Positions 1 through 9,061 of a stretch of 64,000 nucleotides of DNA are shown piece after piece. Positions within the stretch are counted from its first letter, which is position 1. Each line of letters begins with the position of its first letter. The stretch covers positions 1 through 64,000 of the forward strand of contig NZ_SZQF01000004.1 of NCBI RefSeq assembly GCF_005869935.1. The letters are read 5' to 3'. A program made the translations under genes and the position numbers. The DNA comes from Winogradskyella algicola. Its GTDB lineage: Bacteria; Bacteroidota; Bacteroidia; Flavobacteriales; Flavobacteriaceae. Under the pieces are notes generated by a model, which saw only the letters and a list, made by a program, of their open reading frames with translations, ran no database searches and was not told the DNA's origin.

Positions 1-275
1 TTTTTGTGGTGGATTACCCAAAGTACTTTACGCCCAACGGAGATGGCATCCATGAAACATGGAACATAGAAGGCATTGGAAGTACTGCCAAAATTTATAT
101 ATTTGACCGCTACGGGAAACTGCTCAAGCAGATCAGCCCGGAAGGCCAGGGATGGGACGGGACGTTCAACGGCAACAACATGCCATCGAGCGACTACTGG
201 TTCACGGTAGAGTACCTGGAGCCCCTGACCAACCAGATAAAAGAGTTTAAAGCCCATTTTACTTTACGACGATAA
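1..275 (+). CDS. Type IX secretion type B sorting domain (C-terminal end of a secreted protein, 5' partial)
   Basis: The window opens inside a reading frame that stops at 275 and has no natural start here; the GTG at position 6 is an internal Val codon. The visible ~90 residues contain the FTPNGDG motif, then IYIFDRYGKLL, GWDGTFNG, PSSDYWF and a terminal FKAHFTLRR. This is the 'gliding motility-associated' type B C-terminal domain (CHU_C family), which sends large surface or secreted proteins through the Bacteroidota type IX secretion system. The cargo lies outside the window and cannot be named. Codon use is more GC-rich than in the neighbouring genes. Confidence 0.9.
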   Translation, partial: FVVDYPKYFTPNGDGIHETWNIEGIGSTAKIYIFDRYGKLLKQISPEGQGWDGTFNGNNMPSSDYWFTVEYLEPLTNQIKEFKAHFTLRR

Positions 276-294
276 TTAACAAATAATTCGGAAT

Positions 295-325
295 AAAAGC
301 CTGAACTTAAAGTTCAGGCTTTTTT
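295..325 (+). terminator. Rho-independent terminator
   Basis: A perfect stem of AAGCCTGAAC and its complement, with a TTAAA loop, is followed by a T tract. It lies 20 bp after the stop of the T9SS-sorted protein. Confidence 0.9.
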
Positions 326-525
326 AAGTTTAATAAGGCTAAGTTTGATTTTTGTTGGTGTTAAAGCCAATTATCTTTACTTTTAGAATTAAAGGTTTTA
401 CATTCTAAAATTGAAATAAGTTTTCAAAATGCAAATTATATTTTGAATCCTAATATTATTTTCTTCTCTTAGAAGAATGTATTTATTTTTGTTAGAATAA
501 TACCCTTGGTTTAGAATAAGATTAT

Positions 526-557
526 AAAAAAACTCAATAATCATTGATTATTGAGTT
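526..557 (-). terminator. Terminator for the minus-strand FadL-like gene
   Basis: AACTCAATAATCA and its complement form a near-perfect palindrome. Read on the minus strand it is followed by a run of seven Ts. It lies about 40 bp past the stop of the gene ending at 597. Confidence 0.75.
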
Positions 558-596
558 CTAATACTTTTTAGGCTTTTGGAGAACTATACGGTATAA

Positions 597-2114
597 TTAG
601 ATTTTAAACCCAAGAGTTAAAATAACATCAGTAAATTTTGATTCAAACTGTGCTGAATCTGTAAGCCCAACGTTATAAAGCTGGTAATTTGTATCGCGCT
701 CAGCTTGACTAAAAGCTAAATCAAGATTAATATTACCAAAATTATAGCCAAGACCTAATGAATACCCTGTTAGATCTCCAAAGAAAGTATCATCTTTATA
801 AGGACTTTCTTCAAAACGGTAACCACCTCTAAAGCTTAGTTGTTTGTATCGATATTCACCACCGACTCTATAGGAGTTTGCTGTATCTAATGTATTACTA
901 ATACTATTGTTTAAAGCTGAAAAATAAGTGTCAGAAGTTGGTCTAAACTTTGTGTTACTATAATCTTTGATAGAATAATCAAAACTGAGTAACCCTTGTT
1001 TTCCAAAAACATATGCTAAACTTCCTGTAAGTTTTGAAGGTGTTTGTAATCTATATTCAGGGAAAATATTAACCACATTTGGGTTTAGGATTGTGTTACC
1101 TTCGGTCGTACTTGTAGTTGCTAAATATTGAGATGTTTCTTCTGATATTCTAAACCAAGTAGGTGAGTTAAACGACAATCCAACTCTGAACTCTTCCGTA
1201 ACTTTTGCAATTCCTCCTAATTGAAAAGAGAATCCGCTTCCTGTTGTTAATAGATTGTTCTCAAAATCAACATTAGTTATGGTAGAATTTGTATTTGAAT
1301 TAGTTTCGTTCAAAAACGTACTTCTCTCATAATTGATAAAATGTGCGTTAAGATTAATTCCTAAGAATATCTTGTCTTCATAACTTGTAGCAAGATTAAA
1401 AGCTAGTTTACCAGTGTAACCTCTACTAGAATAGTAATACTCTTGGTTATAATCAGTTCCGTTAAGATCTATATTAGACGTATAAGCAGTATTTTCATCC
1501 GTGTTTTCTACAGGGTCAATGATAAATCCTTCATATCCTAAAAATGCTTGTTGATTTTCAAATCCATAGAATGATCCAATTTCAGAGTATGCCTGAGAGA
1601 TTGTCTCATCAGTAAAAGCTGATATCTCATCTAAACGTTTACCTTGTGCATTTAAGAGAAAATAGCTACCTATGGAGTTATTAGGGTTAACACCTGTAGC
1701 TACCCAATCGTCATCAAAATCAGCTGATCTATCGTAAGCAGCACTTAGAGTAAATTTTTTCCAAGGTGAACTTTCATTTCTATTAACAAATACAAATGTT
1801 GCTCCAAACTGATTTAAATCGAAGTTTGAGTTTGAAGCACTTGTAAATCCATTAAAATAATTAATATCATCATTTTTATTAAAAACACCAATAGAAACAG
1901 AGGTGTGGCTATTATTAAATATAGCAGAACCTGCAGGATTAATATTAACGGCTGACATGTCACCACCAAGTGCACCAAAAGCTCCGCTCATAGCTCTAAA
2001 ACGAGCTGTTCCTTGAATTTCATCCATTGAATAGCGAACAGCGTCTGATATATCTTGCGCTAAAATATAATATGAGCTCGCTATGCTTATGCATAACATA
2101 AGTAATTTTTTCAT
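597..2114 (-). CDS. Outer membrane transport protein, OMPP1/FadL/TodX-like
   Basis: 505 aa with a signal peptide (MKKLLMLCISIASSYYILAQ). After it comes the N-terminal hallmark of the FadL-like family: a 'ARFRAMSGAFGALGGDMSAVNINPAGSA' type segment around residues 37-64, where the NPAG motif is typical. The rest alternates polar and hydrophobic residues, as beta-strands do, and ends in an aromatic strand (LTLGFKI). FadL family barrels carry hydrophobic compounds across the outer membrane; in Bacteroidota the substrate is usually unknown. The gene lies 31 bp downstream of the Trp/Gly-rich lipoprotein on the same strand and is probably cotranscribed with it. Confidence 0.85.
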   Translation of the reverse strand: MKKLLMLCISIASSYYILAQDISDAVRYSMDEIQGTARFRAMSGAFGALGGDMSAVNINPAGSAIFNNSHTSVSIGVFNKNDDINYFNGFTSASNSNFDLNQFGATFVFVNRNESSPWKKFTLSAAYDRSADFDDDWVATGVNPNNSIGSYFLLNAQGKRLDEISAFTDETISQAYSEIGSFYGFENQQAFLGYEGFIIDPVENTDENTAYTSNIDLNGTDYNQEYYYSSRGYTGKLAFNLATSYEDKIFLGINLNAHFINYERSTFLNETNSNTNSTITNVDFENNLLTTGSGFSFQLGGIAKVTEEFRVGLSFNSPTWFRISEETSQYLATTSTTEGNTILNPNVVNIFPEYRLQTPSKLTGSLAYVFGKQGLLSFDYSIKDYSNTKFRPTSDTYFSALNNSISNTLDTANSYRVGGEYRYKQLSFRGGYRFEESPYKDDTFFGDLTGYSLGLGYNFGNINLDLAFSQAERDTNYQLYNVGLTDSAQFESKFTDVILTLGFKI

Positions 2115-2145
2115 AAGTTAATTTTATTTTAAGGGAATTAATCTA

Positions 2146-3219
2146 TTATCCTCTGCCTCGTCTACCGCCACCAGAACGCATGCTGCCAGATGACCTTGAT
2201 CCGCCTCCAGAGCGCATACTTCCAGAAGATCTAGATGATGAGCCTCTCGAAGATCTAACAGAGCCTGAAGATCTTGAACTTCTTGTAGATCTAACTGAAC
2301 TAGACGGTCGTGTGCTTCTTGTAGACCTAATTGAGCCAGAAGATCTGTTGGTACCAGGTCTTGTAACCCTAGAGCTAGGTCTCGTAGAAGAATTTCGTAT
2401 TGTACTATTTCTAGAAGAACGAGTTGTAGAGTTTAATCTGCTTGATCTTGTAGCACCGCGAGACAATCTATTAGTAGAATAGTTTCTTCTAGACAATGCA
2501 GAAGTACTCCTGTTGGCACGATTTAGATAATTGTTACTAAGCATTGAGCCTCTTCTACCAGCATTGTAAGCATAACGATTACCTCTATAATAACCATTCC
2601 AACCCCAGTTGTTCCAACCGTAGCCCCAACCAGGACCCCAGCCCCAGTTATTCCAGCCCAAGCCCCAACCAGCATTCCAACCCCAACCAGCATTCCAACC
2701 CCAGCCAGCATTCCAGCCCCAGCCAGCGTTCCAACCCCAATTGTTCCAACCCCAGCCCCAAGGTCGTCCCCAACCCCAGTTATTCCAGCCTAAGCCCCAA
2801 CCAGCATTCCAAAGCCATGGGTCATTCCAGCCCCAGCCATTATCTATAATATTAATTGTAACACTTTCGTTGTTTTGACCCCAGCCGCCATAAACTGGGC
2901 GTTCTTCAGTAGTTTCTTGAGCTCTTTCCAGGTAATTACCCTCATAAGAGTCTATGTCAGTAAATATTTCGCTATTTTCCATAGCAGCATCTATTTGTGC
3001 CGCATTTTCAGCAAAATAATTTTTATAATAATCAGAATCATCAGTAGATGTAGTAGCAACAGGTTGTTCAACACTGGCGGTATCATAATCTTCAGATGAA
3101 TAAATGCCGTCGTCATCGTAACCTACATATTGAAAAGAACCACATGAAGTTAACACGGTCATTAAACCGAGTACAACAAAAAATGGCAATTTGTATTTAG
3201 TATTAGTTTTAAATTGCAT
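2146..3219 (-). CDS. Lipoprotein with Trp/Gly/Asn-rich repeats and an Arg/Ser-rich tail, unknown function
   Basis: 357 aa. A signal peptide ends in the lipobox LTSCGS (Cys about residue 26). Residues 27-110 are acidic and Tyr/Asp rich. Residues ~125-215 are built of WGWNAGWG/WNNWGWG units, including four tandem 6-residue repeats. Residues ~220-357 are dominated by Arg, Ser, Thr and Gly with RSS/RSSGSMRSGGG repeats, so the tail is very basic and probably disordered. I know no characterised function. The composition suggests a surface or periplasmic adhesive or structural role, which is a guess. It is divergent from proS and precedes the FadL-like gene. The long open frames on the opposite strand are by-products of the biased codons. 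Confidence 0.75.
   Translation of the reverse strand: MQFKTNTKYKLPFFVVLGLMTVLTSCGSFQYVGYDDDGIYSSEDYDTASVEQPVATTSTDDSDYYKNYFAENAAQIDAAMENSEIFTDIDSYEGNYLERAQETTEERPVYGGWGQNNESVTINIIDNGWGWNDPWLWNAGWGLGWNNWGWGRPWGWGWNNWGWNAGWGWNAGWGWNAGWGWNAGWGLGWNNWGWGPGWGYGWNNWGWNGYYRGNRYAYNAGRRGSMLSNNYLNRANRSTSALSRRNYSTNRLSRGATRSSRLNSTTRSSRNSTIRNSSTRPSSRVTRPGTNRSSGSIRSTRSTRPSSSVRSTRSSRSSGSVRSSRGSSSRSSGSMRSGGGSRSSGSMRSGGGRRGRG
2663..2734 (-). repeat. Four tandem 18-bp units encoding a Trp/Gly/Asn hexapeptide
   Basis: Units of 18 bp at 2663-2680, 2681-2698, 2699-2716 and 2717-2734 are identical or differ at one to three bases. Each encodes WNAGWG on the minus strand. They are flanked by diverged relatives (WNNWGWG). 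Confidence 0.9.
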
Positions 3220-3247
3220 ATCTCTTATATTTTATTGTTGAACATAG

Positions 3248-3255
3248 CAAAAATA
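3248..3255 (-). promoter_or_regulatory. -7 box (TATTTTTG) for the Trp/Gly-rich lipoprotein
   Basis: Read on the minus strand this is TATTTTTG, matching the Bacteroidota -7 consensus TAnnTTTG, 29 bp before the ATG at 3219. No good TTG -33 box is seen at the usual spacing. Confidence 0.4.
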
Positions 3256-3278
3256 GTTAGTTTTGCGCAACTATTTTT
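3249..3278. repeat. Perfect 10-bp inverted repeat between the lipoprotein gene and proS
   Basis: AAAAATAGTT (3249-3258) and AACTATTTTT (3269-3278) are exact complements around a 10-bp spacer. The left arm overlaps the minus-strand -7 box, so this could be an operator or a transcript-end hairpin. Confidence 0.6.
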
Positions 3279-3319
3279 TTATTTAACATAGTCACAATAT
3301 TTGTGCCAAAACATTGAAA

Positions 3320-4798
3320 ATGAGTAAAAATCTTACTACTAGGGCTGAAGATTATTCAAAATGGTATAATGAATTGGTTGTAAAAGCCGATTTAGCTGAA
3401 AATTCTGCCGTACGTGGATGTATGGTTATCAAACCTTACGGTTACGCAATTTGGGAGAAGATGCAGGCAGAGTTAGATAGGATGTTTAAAGAAACTGGAC
3501 ATCAAAACGCTTACTTTCCTTTGTTTGTTCCAAAAAGTTTATTTGAAGCTGAAGAGAAAAATGCAGAGGGTTTTGCAAAAGAATGTGCTGTAGTAACTCA
3601 TTATAGATTACAGTCTGATCCCGATAATGAAGGTAAGTTAAGAGTAGATCCTAATGCTAAACTAGAAGAAGAACTTGTTGTTAGACCAACTAGTGAAGCG
3701 ATAATTTGGAATACATATAAAGGGTGGATTCAAAGTTACAGAGATTTACCAATTTTAGTAAACCAATGGGCAAATGTTGTTCGCTGGGAAATGAGAACCA
3801 GATTATTCTTAAGAACAGCTGAGTTTTTGTGGCAAGAGGGACATACAGCCCATGCAACCAAAGAAGAAGCAATTGCCGAGACTATACAGATGAATAATGT
3901 ATATGCTGAATTTGTAGAAAATTTTATGGCTATTCCAGTTATTCAAGGTGTAAAAACAGAGAGTGAACGCTTTGCTGGTGCCGAAGACACATATTGTATA
4001 GAAGCTTTAATGCAAGATGGAAAAGCTCTACAAGCTGGAACATCCCATTTTTTAGGGCAAAATTTTGCTGAGGCCTTTGATGTTAAATTTACTAACAAGG
4101 AAGGAAAGCAAGATTATGTTTGGGCAACATCCTGGGGAGTTTCTACACGTTTAATGGGAGCATTAATTATGACGCATAGTGATGATAAAGGTTTAGTTTT
4201 ACCACCAAATCTAGCACCTTATCAAGTTGTGATAGTTCCCATTTATAAGAATGAAGAACAGTTTGAGGCTATTAAAAAAGTAGCAGACCAAATAACTGAC
4301 GATTTAAAAGAATTGAATATCAGAGTAAAGTTTGATGGTAGAGATACTTTGCGACCAGGAGCTAAATTCGCTCAACACGAATTGCAAGGTGTGCCATTAA
4401 GAATAGCAATAGGTCCTAAAGATCTAGAAAATGAAACTGTAGAATTAGCTCGAAGAGATACTTTTACTAAAGAGACTGTAATTTTAGATAGAGTTAATGT
4501 GGTTGTTGAAGATTTGCTTGAGGAAATACAAGAGAGTTTATTTAACAAAGCTTTAAACTTTAGAGATTCTCATATTACACAGGTTAATGATTTTGAAGAG
4601 TTTAAAAAAGTGTTAGAAACTAAAACAGGTTTCATTTCGGCACATTGGGATGGTACGGCAGAGACAGAGCAAAAAATAAAAGAGCTAACAAAAGCAACTA
4701 TTAGATGTATACCTTTAGATAATAAAAAAGAAGACGGAAAGTGCGTGTTTACTGGTAATCCATCCAATCAGCGTGTGCTTTTTGCAAAGGCGTATTAA
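3320..4798 (+). CDS. proS: Prolyl-tRNA synthetase
   Basis: 492 aa. It charges tRNA-Pro with proline in the cytoplasm. It is a class II synthetase of the short archaeal/eukaryotic-like type, without the editing insertion of the E. coli type. Visible motifs are VRPTSEAI near residue 122, the motif 2 region [24 protein letters not shown] near 155-178, [11 protein letters not shown] and [13 protein letters not shown], followed by an anticodon-binding domain ([25 protein letters not shown]) and the C-terminal [10 protein letters not shown] region. I chose the ATG at 3320 ([13 protein letters not shown]), the usual family N-terminus, rather than the in-frame TTG 6 bp upstream. Confidence 0.97.
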   Translation: MSKNLTTRAEDYSKWYNELVVKADLAENSAVRGCMVIKPYGYAIWEKMQAELDRMFKETGHQNAYFPLFVPKSLFEAEEKNAEGFAKECAVVTHYRLQSDPDNEGKLRVDPNAKLEEELVVRPTSEAIIWNTYKGWIQSYRDLPILVNQWANVVRWEMRTRLFLRTAEFLWQEGHTAHATKEEAIAETIQMNNVYAEFVENFMAIPVIQGVKTESERFAGAEDTYCIEALMQDGKALQAGTSHFLGQNFAEAFDVKFTNKEGKQDYVWATSWGVSTRLMGALIMTHSDDKGLVLPPNLAPYQVVIVPIYKNEEQFEAIKKVADQITDDLKELNIRVKFDGRDTLRPGAKFAQHELQGVPLRIAIGPKDLENETVELARRDTFTKETVILDRVNVVVEDLLEEIQESLFNKALNFRDSHITQVNDFEEFKKVLETKTGFISAHWDGTAETEQKIKELTKATIRCIPLDNKKEDGKCVFTGNPSNQRVLFAKAY

Positions 4799-4826
4799 AT
4801 TTTTTTCAAAAAAAATAAGTTAGTTG

Positions 4827-4856
4827 TTGCAACATTTAAAAATAGTTGTATTTTTG
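4827..4856 (+). promoter_or_regulatory. Promoter of tRNA-Glu/rpsT (TTG-N19-TATTTTTG)
   Basis: TTG at 4827-4829 and TATTTTTG at 4849-4856 are separated by 19 bp. This is the textbook Bacteroidota primary-sigma promoter layout. It lies about 50 bp before the tRNA. Confidence 0.8.
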
Positions 4857-4907
4857 CATCCGCAATGGAAACATTGTAGGTTCATTTAAATAAGTAAATA
4901 ACCAAAT

Positions 4908-4979
4908 GGCCCGTTCGTCTATCGGCTAGGACGCCAGGTTTTCATCCTGGTAAGAGGGGTTCGATTCCCCTACGGGCTA
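4908..4979 (+). tRNA. tRNA-Glu (anticodon TTC)
   Basis: A cloverleaf of 72 nt. The acceptor stem is GGCCCGT paired with ACGGGCT. The anticodon stem is CCAGG/CCTGG with loop TTTTCAT (anticodon TTC), and the T-arm contains GGTTCGATTCC. The CCA end is not encoded. It lies 24 bp upstream of rpsT and is likely transcribed with it. Confidence 0.97.
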
Positions 4980-5003
4980 CAATTTTTAATAAGAAAAAAT
5001 AAA

Positions 5004-5255
5004 ATGGCAAATCATAAGTCAGCTTTAAAAAGAATTAGAAGTAACGAAAAGAAGAGAGTGCTTAACAGATATCAGCACAAGACTACTCGTAATGCTATTA
5101 AAAAATTACGAGAGTTAACTGATGCTAAGGAGGCAAAGTCAATGTTGCCAACTGTTATAAGTATGATTGATAAGTTGGCTAAGAAGAATATTATTCATTC
5201 TAATAAAGCTGGGAACTTAAAATCTCAATTAACTAAACATGTTGCTGCTCTATAA
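5004..5255 (+). CDS. rpsT: 30S ribosomal protein S20
   Basis: 83 aa, the usual length. It binds 16S rRNA in the small subunit. The N-terminus MANHKSALKRIRSNEKKR and the helix-rich basic remainder (TTRNAIKKLRELTD, IDKLAKKNIIHSNKAGNLKSQL) are diagnostic of S20. It follows tRNA-Glu and has its own strong terminator. Confidence 0.97.
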   Translation: MANHKSALKRIRSNEKKRVLNRYQHKTTRNAIKKLRELTDAKEAKSMLPTVISMIDKLAKKNIIHSNKAGNLKSQLTKHVAAL

Positions 5256-5280
5256 TAGCAGAAACCGCTAAGAATATATA

Positions 5281-5309
5281 AAGGCTTTCGAAATCGAAAG
5301 CCTTTTTTT
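5281..5309 (+). terminator. Terminator of rpsT
   Basis: Perfect 10-bp stem AAGGCTTTCG / CGAAAGCCTT with an AAAT loop, then a T tract. Confidence 0.9.
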
Positions 5310-5343
5310 ATGTCAAAATATTATCAGTTTTTGTAATTAAAAA

Positions 5344-5372
5344 TAAAAAAGCCTTGAATTAGTTTTCAAGGC
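5344..5372 (-). terminator. Terminator of rho
   Basis: An 8-bp stem, GCCTTGAA at 5351-5358 and TTCAAGGC at 5365-5372. On the minus strand it is followed by a T run (plus-strand As at 5345-5350), 35 bp beyond the rho stop. Convergent with the rpsT terminator. Confidence 0.8.
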
Positions 5373-5406
5373 TGTTCTACATTATTATAGTTTTTGAAGA
5401 TTTGTT

Positions 5407-7032
5407 TTATCCATTCATAGAAATCAGGAACTCTTCATTGTTTCTAGTTTGTTTAAAACGATCATTTATAAATTCCATCGCCTCAACCGGATTCATGTCT
5501 GCAAGATATTTACGCATTACCCACATTCTTTGAATTGTATTATCGTCTAATAATAAATCATCTCGTCTTGTACTAGAAGAAGTAAGGTCTATAGCAGGGA
5601 AAATACGACGGTTAGAAATCTTACGATCTAATTGTAATTCCATATTACCAGTACCTTTAAATTCTTCAAAGATAACTTCATCCATTTTAGAGCCAGTTTC
5701 TGTTAATGCAGTTGCTATGATTGTTAAGGAACCTCCGTTTTCAATATTACGAGCCGCACCAAAGAAACGTTTTGGTCTGTGTAAAGCATTTGCATCAACA
5801 CCACCAGATAAGATTTTACCAGAAGCAGGTTGAACCGTATTGTATGCTCTTGCTAAACGTGTAATAGAATCTAATAAGATGACAACATCATGTCCACACT
5901 CTACTAATCGTTTTGCCTTTTCTAAAACAATATCTGCAATTTTTACGTGCTCGTGAGCTTCTTTGTCAAAAGTAGAAGCAATAACCTCACCCCGTACATT
6001 ACGTTGCATGTCTGTTACTTCCTCAGGTCTTTCATCAATAAGTAATATCATTTGATATACTTCAGGGTGATTAGCAGCTATTGCATTAGCCACATCCTTG
6101 AGTAACATAGTTTTACCAGTTTTTGGTTGTGATACAATCATACCACGTTGTCCTTTTCCAATAGGCGAAAACAAATCCATTATTCTCGTAGAAATAGTGC
6201 TTTGTTTTTCAGCAATATTAAATTTCTCTTTAGGGAAAAGAGGAGTTAAATGTTCAAAAGCAACACGATCTCTTACAACATTAGGATCTTGACCATTAAT
6301 TTTACTCACCTTAATAAGAGGGAAATACTTTTCACCTTCTTTAGGAGGTCTTACATGACCAAGAACAGTATCACCTTTCTTTAAACCAAATAAACGTATT
6401 TGAGATTGTGATACATAAATATCGTCAGGCGAGGTTAAGTAGTTATAGTCAGAAGATCTCAAGAATCCATAACCATCTTGCATTATATCTAAGACTCCTT
6501 CACTTTCAATAATAGCATCAAACTCAAAATCTGGCTCACGATAACGGTTTCTGTTATCCTTGTTGCCATTGTTTTTCTGATTGTTATTATTGTTATTTCG
6601 GTTTTGTCTATTATCGTTTTTCTGATTGTTGTTGTTAGAACGTCTATTGTCTTCTTTACGATCGTTAGACTTATTGTCTTGACGTTGCTGATTTTGCTTG
6701 TCGTTGTTAGACTTATTCGATTTTTGTTCTTTTGGCTTAGCGTCCTCTTTTTTATCTGAAAACTCCAAAGATTTTTGATCGTTATTCTCTTTTGGTTTTC
6801 TCTGTACTCTAGCTCTTTTTTGTTGAGGCTTATTTTGCTTTTGCTCTGGTTTTTGGTTGGAGTCTGTTTCAACCTTTGCTTTTACTGCTTCTGGGTTTGC
6901 AGCTTGATAATCTAAGATTTGATATACCAAGTCTAGCTTTTTTAGTGAGCGATACTTAGGTACATTGAGTTGTTTAGCTATATCCTGTAACTCAGGAAGC
7001 TTTTTAGCTTTTAACTGTGAAATTTCAAACAT
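5407..7032 (-). CDS. rho: Transcription termination factor Rho with a long Asn-rich insert
   Basis: 541 aa from the ATG at 7032 ([20 protein letters not shown], the classical Rho N-terminus). A longer frame begins at a TTG at 7143 but adds an unrelated hydrophobic leader, so I reject it. Order: Rho N-terminal SAP-like helices 1-45; a low-complexity insert of about residues 56-168 rich in Asn, Lys, Gln, Arg and Asp; the RNA-binding cold-shock-like domain with DGYGFLRS at 186-193; the hexameric ATPase with Walker A SQPKTGKT at 301-308; and Walker B-type [16 protein letters not shown]. The hexameric helicase ends transcription of untranslated RNA. E. coli Rho is about 420 aa, so the excess is the insert. 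Confidence 0.97.
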   Translation of the reverse strand: MFEISQLKAKKLPELQDIAKQLNVPKYRSLKKLDLVYQILDYQAANPEAVKAKVETDSNQKPEQKQNKPQQKRARVQRKPKENNDQKSLEFSDKKEDAKPKEQKSNKSNNDKQNQQRQDNKSNDRKEDNRRSNNNNQKNDNRQNRNNNNNNQKNNGNKDNRNRYREPDFEFDAIIESEGVLDIMQDGYGFLRSSDYNYLTSPDDIYVSQSQIRLFGLKKGDTVLGHVRPPKEGEKYFPLIKVSKINGQDPNVVRDRVAFEHLTPLFPKEKFNIAEKQSTISTRIMDLFSPIGKGQRGMIVSQPKTGKTMLLKDVANAIAANHPEVYQMILLIDERPEEVTDMQRNVRGEVIASTFDKEAHEHVKIADIVLEKAKRLVECGHDVVILLDSITRLARAYNTVQPASGKILSGGVDANALHRPKRFFGAARNIENGGSLTIIATALTETGSKMDEVIFEEFKGTGNMELQLDRKISNRRIFPAIDLTSSSTRRDDLLLDDNTIQRMWVMRKYLADMNPVEAMEFINDRFKQTRNNEEFLISMNG

Positions 7033-7216
7033 TCGTATGTTATATAATGTATTACAATTTGATATTATTAATTCAATATTTTCTAAATGAAATAAAAAGA
7101 AAAAAAGTGAAATTAATTTGGAAGATAGAATGATGCAAATCAATTCGTTGCTTCATTCTATTGCAATAATACAATTTTATTTTAAAACAATTTCTATCTT
7201 TTTAAAAATAAACTAC

Positions 7217-7224
7217 TAATTTTG
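7217..7224 (+). promoter_or_regulatory. -7 box TAATTTTG of the DUF4293 gene
   Basis: Matches TAnnTTTG, 24 bp before the ATG at 7248. No clear -33 TTG at the expected distance. Confidence 0.5.
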
Positions 7225-7247
7225 CCTAGCAATTTTTAATTGAAGAT

Positions 7248-7658
7248 ATGATTCAGCGCATACAAACACTTTATTTATTTTTATCTGTAGTTATTTCTGC
7301 AGGACTAATATTTGTGTTTCATCTGTGGACTAACACTGAGGATACGAAAGTTTTTGCAACAGATAATTATTTGTATTTGGGCTTGTTTTTAGCGTCGGCT
7401 TTATTATCTTTAATTTCGATTTTTAGTTTTAAAAATAGAAAGTCTCAATTTGTAATGGGACGAGTTAATATAATATTAAACTTTATTTTACTAGGAATCT
7501 TTGTATATCAATCTCTAAATATATCTGGAGAAACGAATGTTTCTGAGAAAGGTATTGGGATTCTTCTTCCTATTTTTTCTATTGTGTGTTTAGTCTTAGC
7601 AAACAAGGCTATTAAAAAGGACGAAGATCTTGTAAAATCTGTAGATAGATTACGATAG
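7248..7658 (+). CDS. DUF4293 family integral membrane protein
   Basis: 136 aa with four predicted membrane spans: residues ~5-27, ~43-62, ~72-94 and ~106-124. The N-terminus MIQRIQTLYLF is typical of the DUF4293 family, a Bacteroidota membrane protein of unknown function that often lies next to rho, as here (divergent). No catalytic residues stand out. Confidence 0.85.
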   Translation: MIQRIQTLYLFLSVVISAGLIFVFHLWTNTEDTKVFATDNYLYLGLFLASALLSLISIFSFKNRKSQFVMGRVNIILNFILLGIFVYQSLNISGETNVSEKGIGILLPIFSIVCLVLANKAIKKDEDLVKSVDRLR

Positions 7659-7686
7659 AACCTAAAATCTTAGTAGTATTAGTGCG

Positions 7687-7716
7687 AAAAACCCAGACGC
7701 TGCCGTCTGGGTTTTT
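7687..7716. terminator. Bidirectional terminator
   Basis: AAAAACCCAGACG and its perfect complement around a CTGC loop, with A and T flanks on both sides. It lies between the convergent DUF4293 and phosphoesterase genes. Confidence 0.9.
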
Positions 7717-7721
7717 CATTT

Positions 7722-8213
7722 TTATCTATCAAATTCTATAACTTCGAGATCTTTTATTTGTTTACCATCAATATTAAAGCGCAACATTGTTCTTTTACGA
7801 TGAAAACCATGCTTACCTATGGCACCAGGATTCATATGTAAAAGACGTAACTTTTTATCTGGAATTACTTTTAAAATGTGAGAATGACCACAAATAAATA
7901 AATCTGGCGGATTATTTTGAAGTATTTCTCTAACCCGACCATTATATTTAGGAGGATAACCACCAATGTGTGTTATCCAAACATCAACATCTTCACATTT
8001 AAAACGCAGATTTAAAGGGAATTCGGCTCTTGCTTTGGTGTCATCAATATTGCCATAAACAGCTTTTAATGACTTATGTTTTTTTATTTCATCGGTTACT
8101 TTTAAATTTCCGATATCACCAGCATGCCAAACTTCATCGGCTTGCTTTACATATTTAATAATAGTGTCATCAATGTAACTATGTGTATCTGATAAGAGGA
8201 GTATCTTTTGCAT
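7722..8213 (-). CDS. YfcE/MJ0936-like metallophosphoesterase
   Basis: 163 aa, typical for the small calcineurin-like phosphodiesterases. Metal-binding motifs are in order: LLSDTHS (residues ~6-12, D-x-H), HAGDIG (GD), VYGNIDD (GN), ITHIGG (H) and CGHSH (GHxH). Relatives hydrolyse model phosphodiesters with Mn/Ni; the physiological substrate is unknown. It is divergent from truA. Confidence 0.9.
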   Translation of the reverse strand: MQKILLLSDTHSYIDDTIIKYVKQADEVWHAGDIGNLKVTDEIKKHKSLKAVYGNIDDTKARAEFPLNLRFKCEDVDVWITHIGGYPPKYNGRVREILQNNPPDLFICGHSHILKVIPDKKLRLLHMNPGAIGKHGFHRKRTMLRFNIDGKQIKDLEVIEFDR

Positions 8214-8249
8214 TAAGATAATATTGTGATATTAACTACCGATTCTATG

Positions 8250-8257
8250 TATCTTTG
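8250..8257 (+). promoter_or_regulatory. -7 box TATCTTTG upstream of truA
   Basis: Matches TAnnTTTG, 29 bp before the TTG start of truA. TTG at 8224-8226 is a possible -33 box, but the spacing is 23 bp. Confidence 0.5.
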
Positions 8258-8286
8258 TGATTTAAAAAGCAAAAATAGCCAATCTT

Positions 8287-9030
8287 TTGAGATATTTTTT
8301 AGAGTTATCATACAATGGTAAAGCCTATCATGGTTGGCAAAATCAGCCAAACGCTATTTCGGTACAAGAAGTTATAGAAAAAGCACTGAGTACTATTTTA
8401 AAAGAAACTATCGATATTGTTGGTGCAGGTAGAACTGATGCAGGTGTGCACGCATCCCAAATGTATGCTCATTTTAATTTTGAAGGGAATTTTAAAGAAA
8501 AAGATATTACTTACAAGTTAAATTCCTTTTTACCCAAAGATATAGCCATTCATGATATTTTTAAAGTTACATCTCAAGCGCATGCTAGGTTTGATGCTTT
8601 GAGCAGAACATATCATTACAGAGTTTCAACATTAAAAAATGTATTTGATTATGATTATTCGTATCAAATGCATTTGCCTTTAGATGTAGATGCCATGAAC
8701 AATGCTTGTAAAATTTTATTTGAGTATAAAGACTTTCAATGCTTTTCTAAGAGTAATACAGATGTAAAAACCTATAATTGCAATATTATGGAAGCGTTTT
8801 GGACTCAAAATGATGATGAACTTTTGTTCACCATAAAGGCTAATCGGTTTCTGCGAAATATGGTTAGAGCCATTGTTGGTACTATGGTAAATATTGGTTT
8901 AGGGAAATTAAAACCTGAAGATTTACATCAAATAATCGCATCAAAGGATAGGGGCAATGCAGGATTTTCAGTTCCTGCACATGGATTATATTTGGTAAAT
9001 ATTGAATATCCTGAAACTATTAGAGTTTAA
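8287..9030 (+). CDS. truA: tRNA pseudouridine(38-40) synthase TruA
   Basis: 247 aa. It isomerises U38-U40 in the anticodon arm of tRNAs. Catalytic Asp51 lies in GAGRTDAGVHA. Other family segments are LSYNGKAYHGWQNQP, FDALSRTYHYR and NRFLRNMVRAIVGTM. The start is a TTG: an in-frame stop at 8263 leaves no ATG between it and residue 1, and MRYFLELSYNG is the conserved N-terminus. Confidence 0.96.
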   Translation: MRYFLELSYNGKAYHGWQNQPNAISVQEVIEKALSTILKETIDIVGAGRTDAGVHASQMYAHFNFEGNFKEKDITYKLNSFLPKDIAIHDIFKVTSQAHARFDALSRTYHYRVSTLKNVFDYDYSYQMHLPLDVDAMNNACKILFEYKDFQCFSKSNTDVKTYNCNIMEAFWTQNDDELLFTIKANRFLRNMVRAIVGTMVNIGLGKLKPEDLHQIIASKDRGNAGFSVPAHGLYLVNIEYPETIRV

Positions 9031-9061
9031 TAAGCATTTATAGAGCTAATTTTGGCTTACG

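Noticed and set aside
2180..2849. Plus-strand open frames across the Trp/Gly/Arg/Ser lipoprotein gene
   Set aside because: They are shadows created by the biased codons of the minus-strand gene; no start signal, no domain, and their composition simply mirrors the repeats.
6489..6872. Extra minus-strand frame in the Asn-rich part of rho
   Set aside because: It is another frame of the same low-complexity DNA; the Rho frame is intact on both sides.
7033..7143. N-terminal extension of Rho from a TTG
   Set aside because: Hydrophobic leader without similarity to Rho; the conserved [12 protein letters not shown] start is at 7032.
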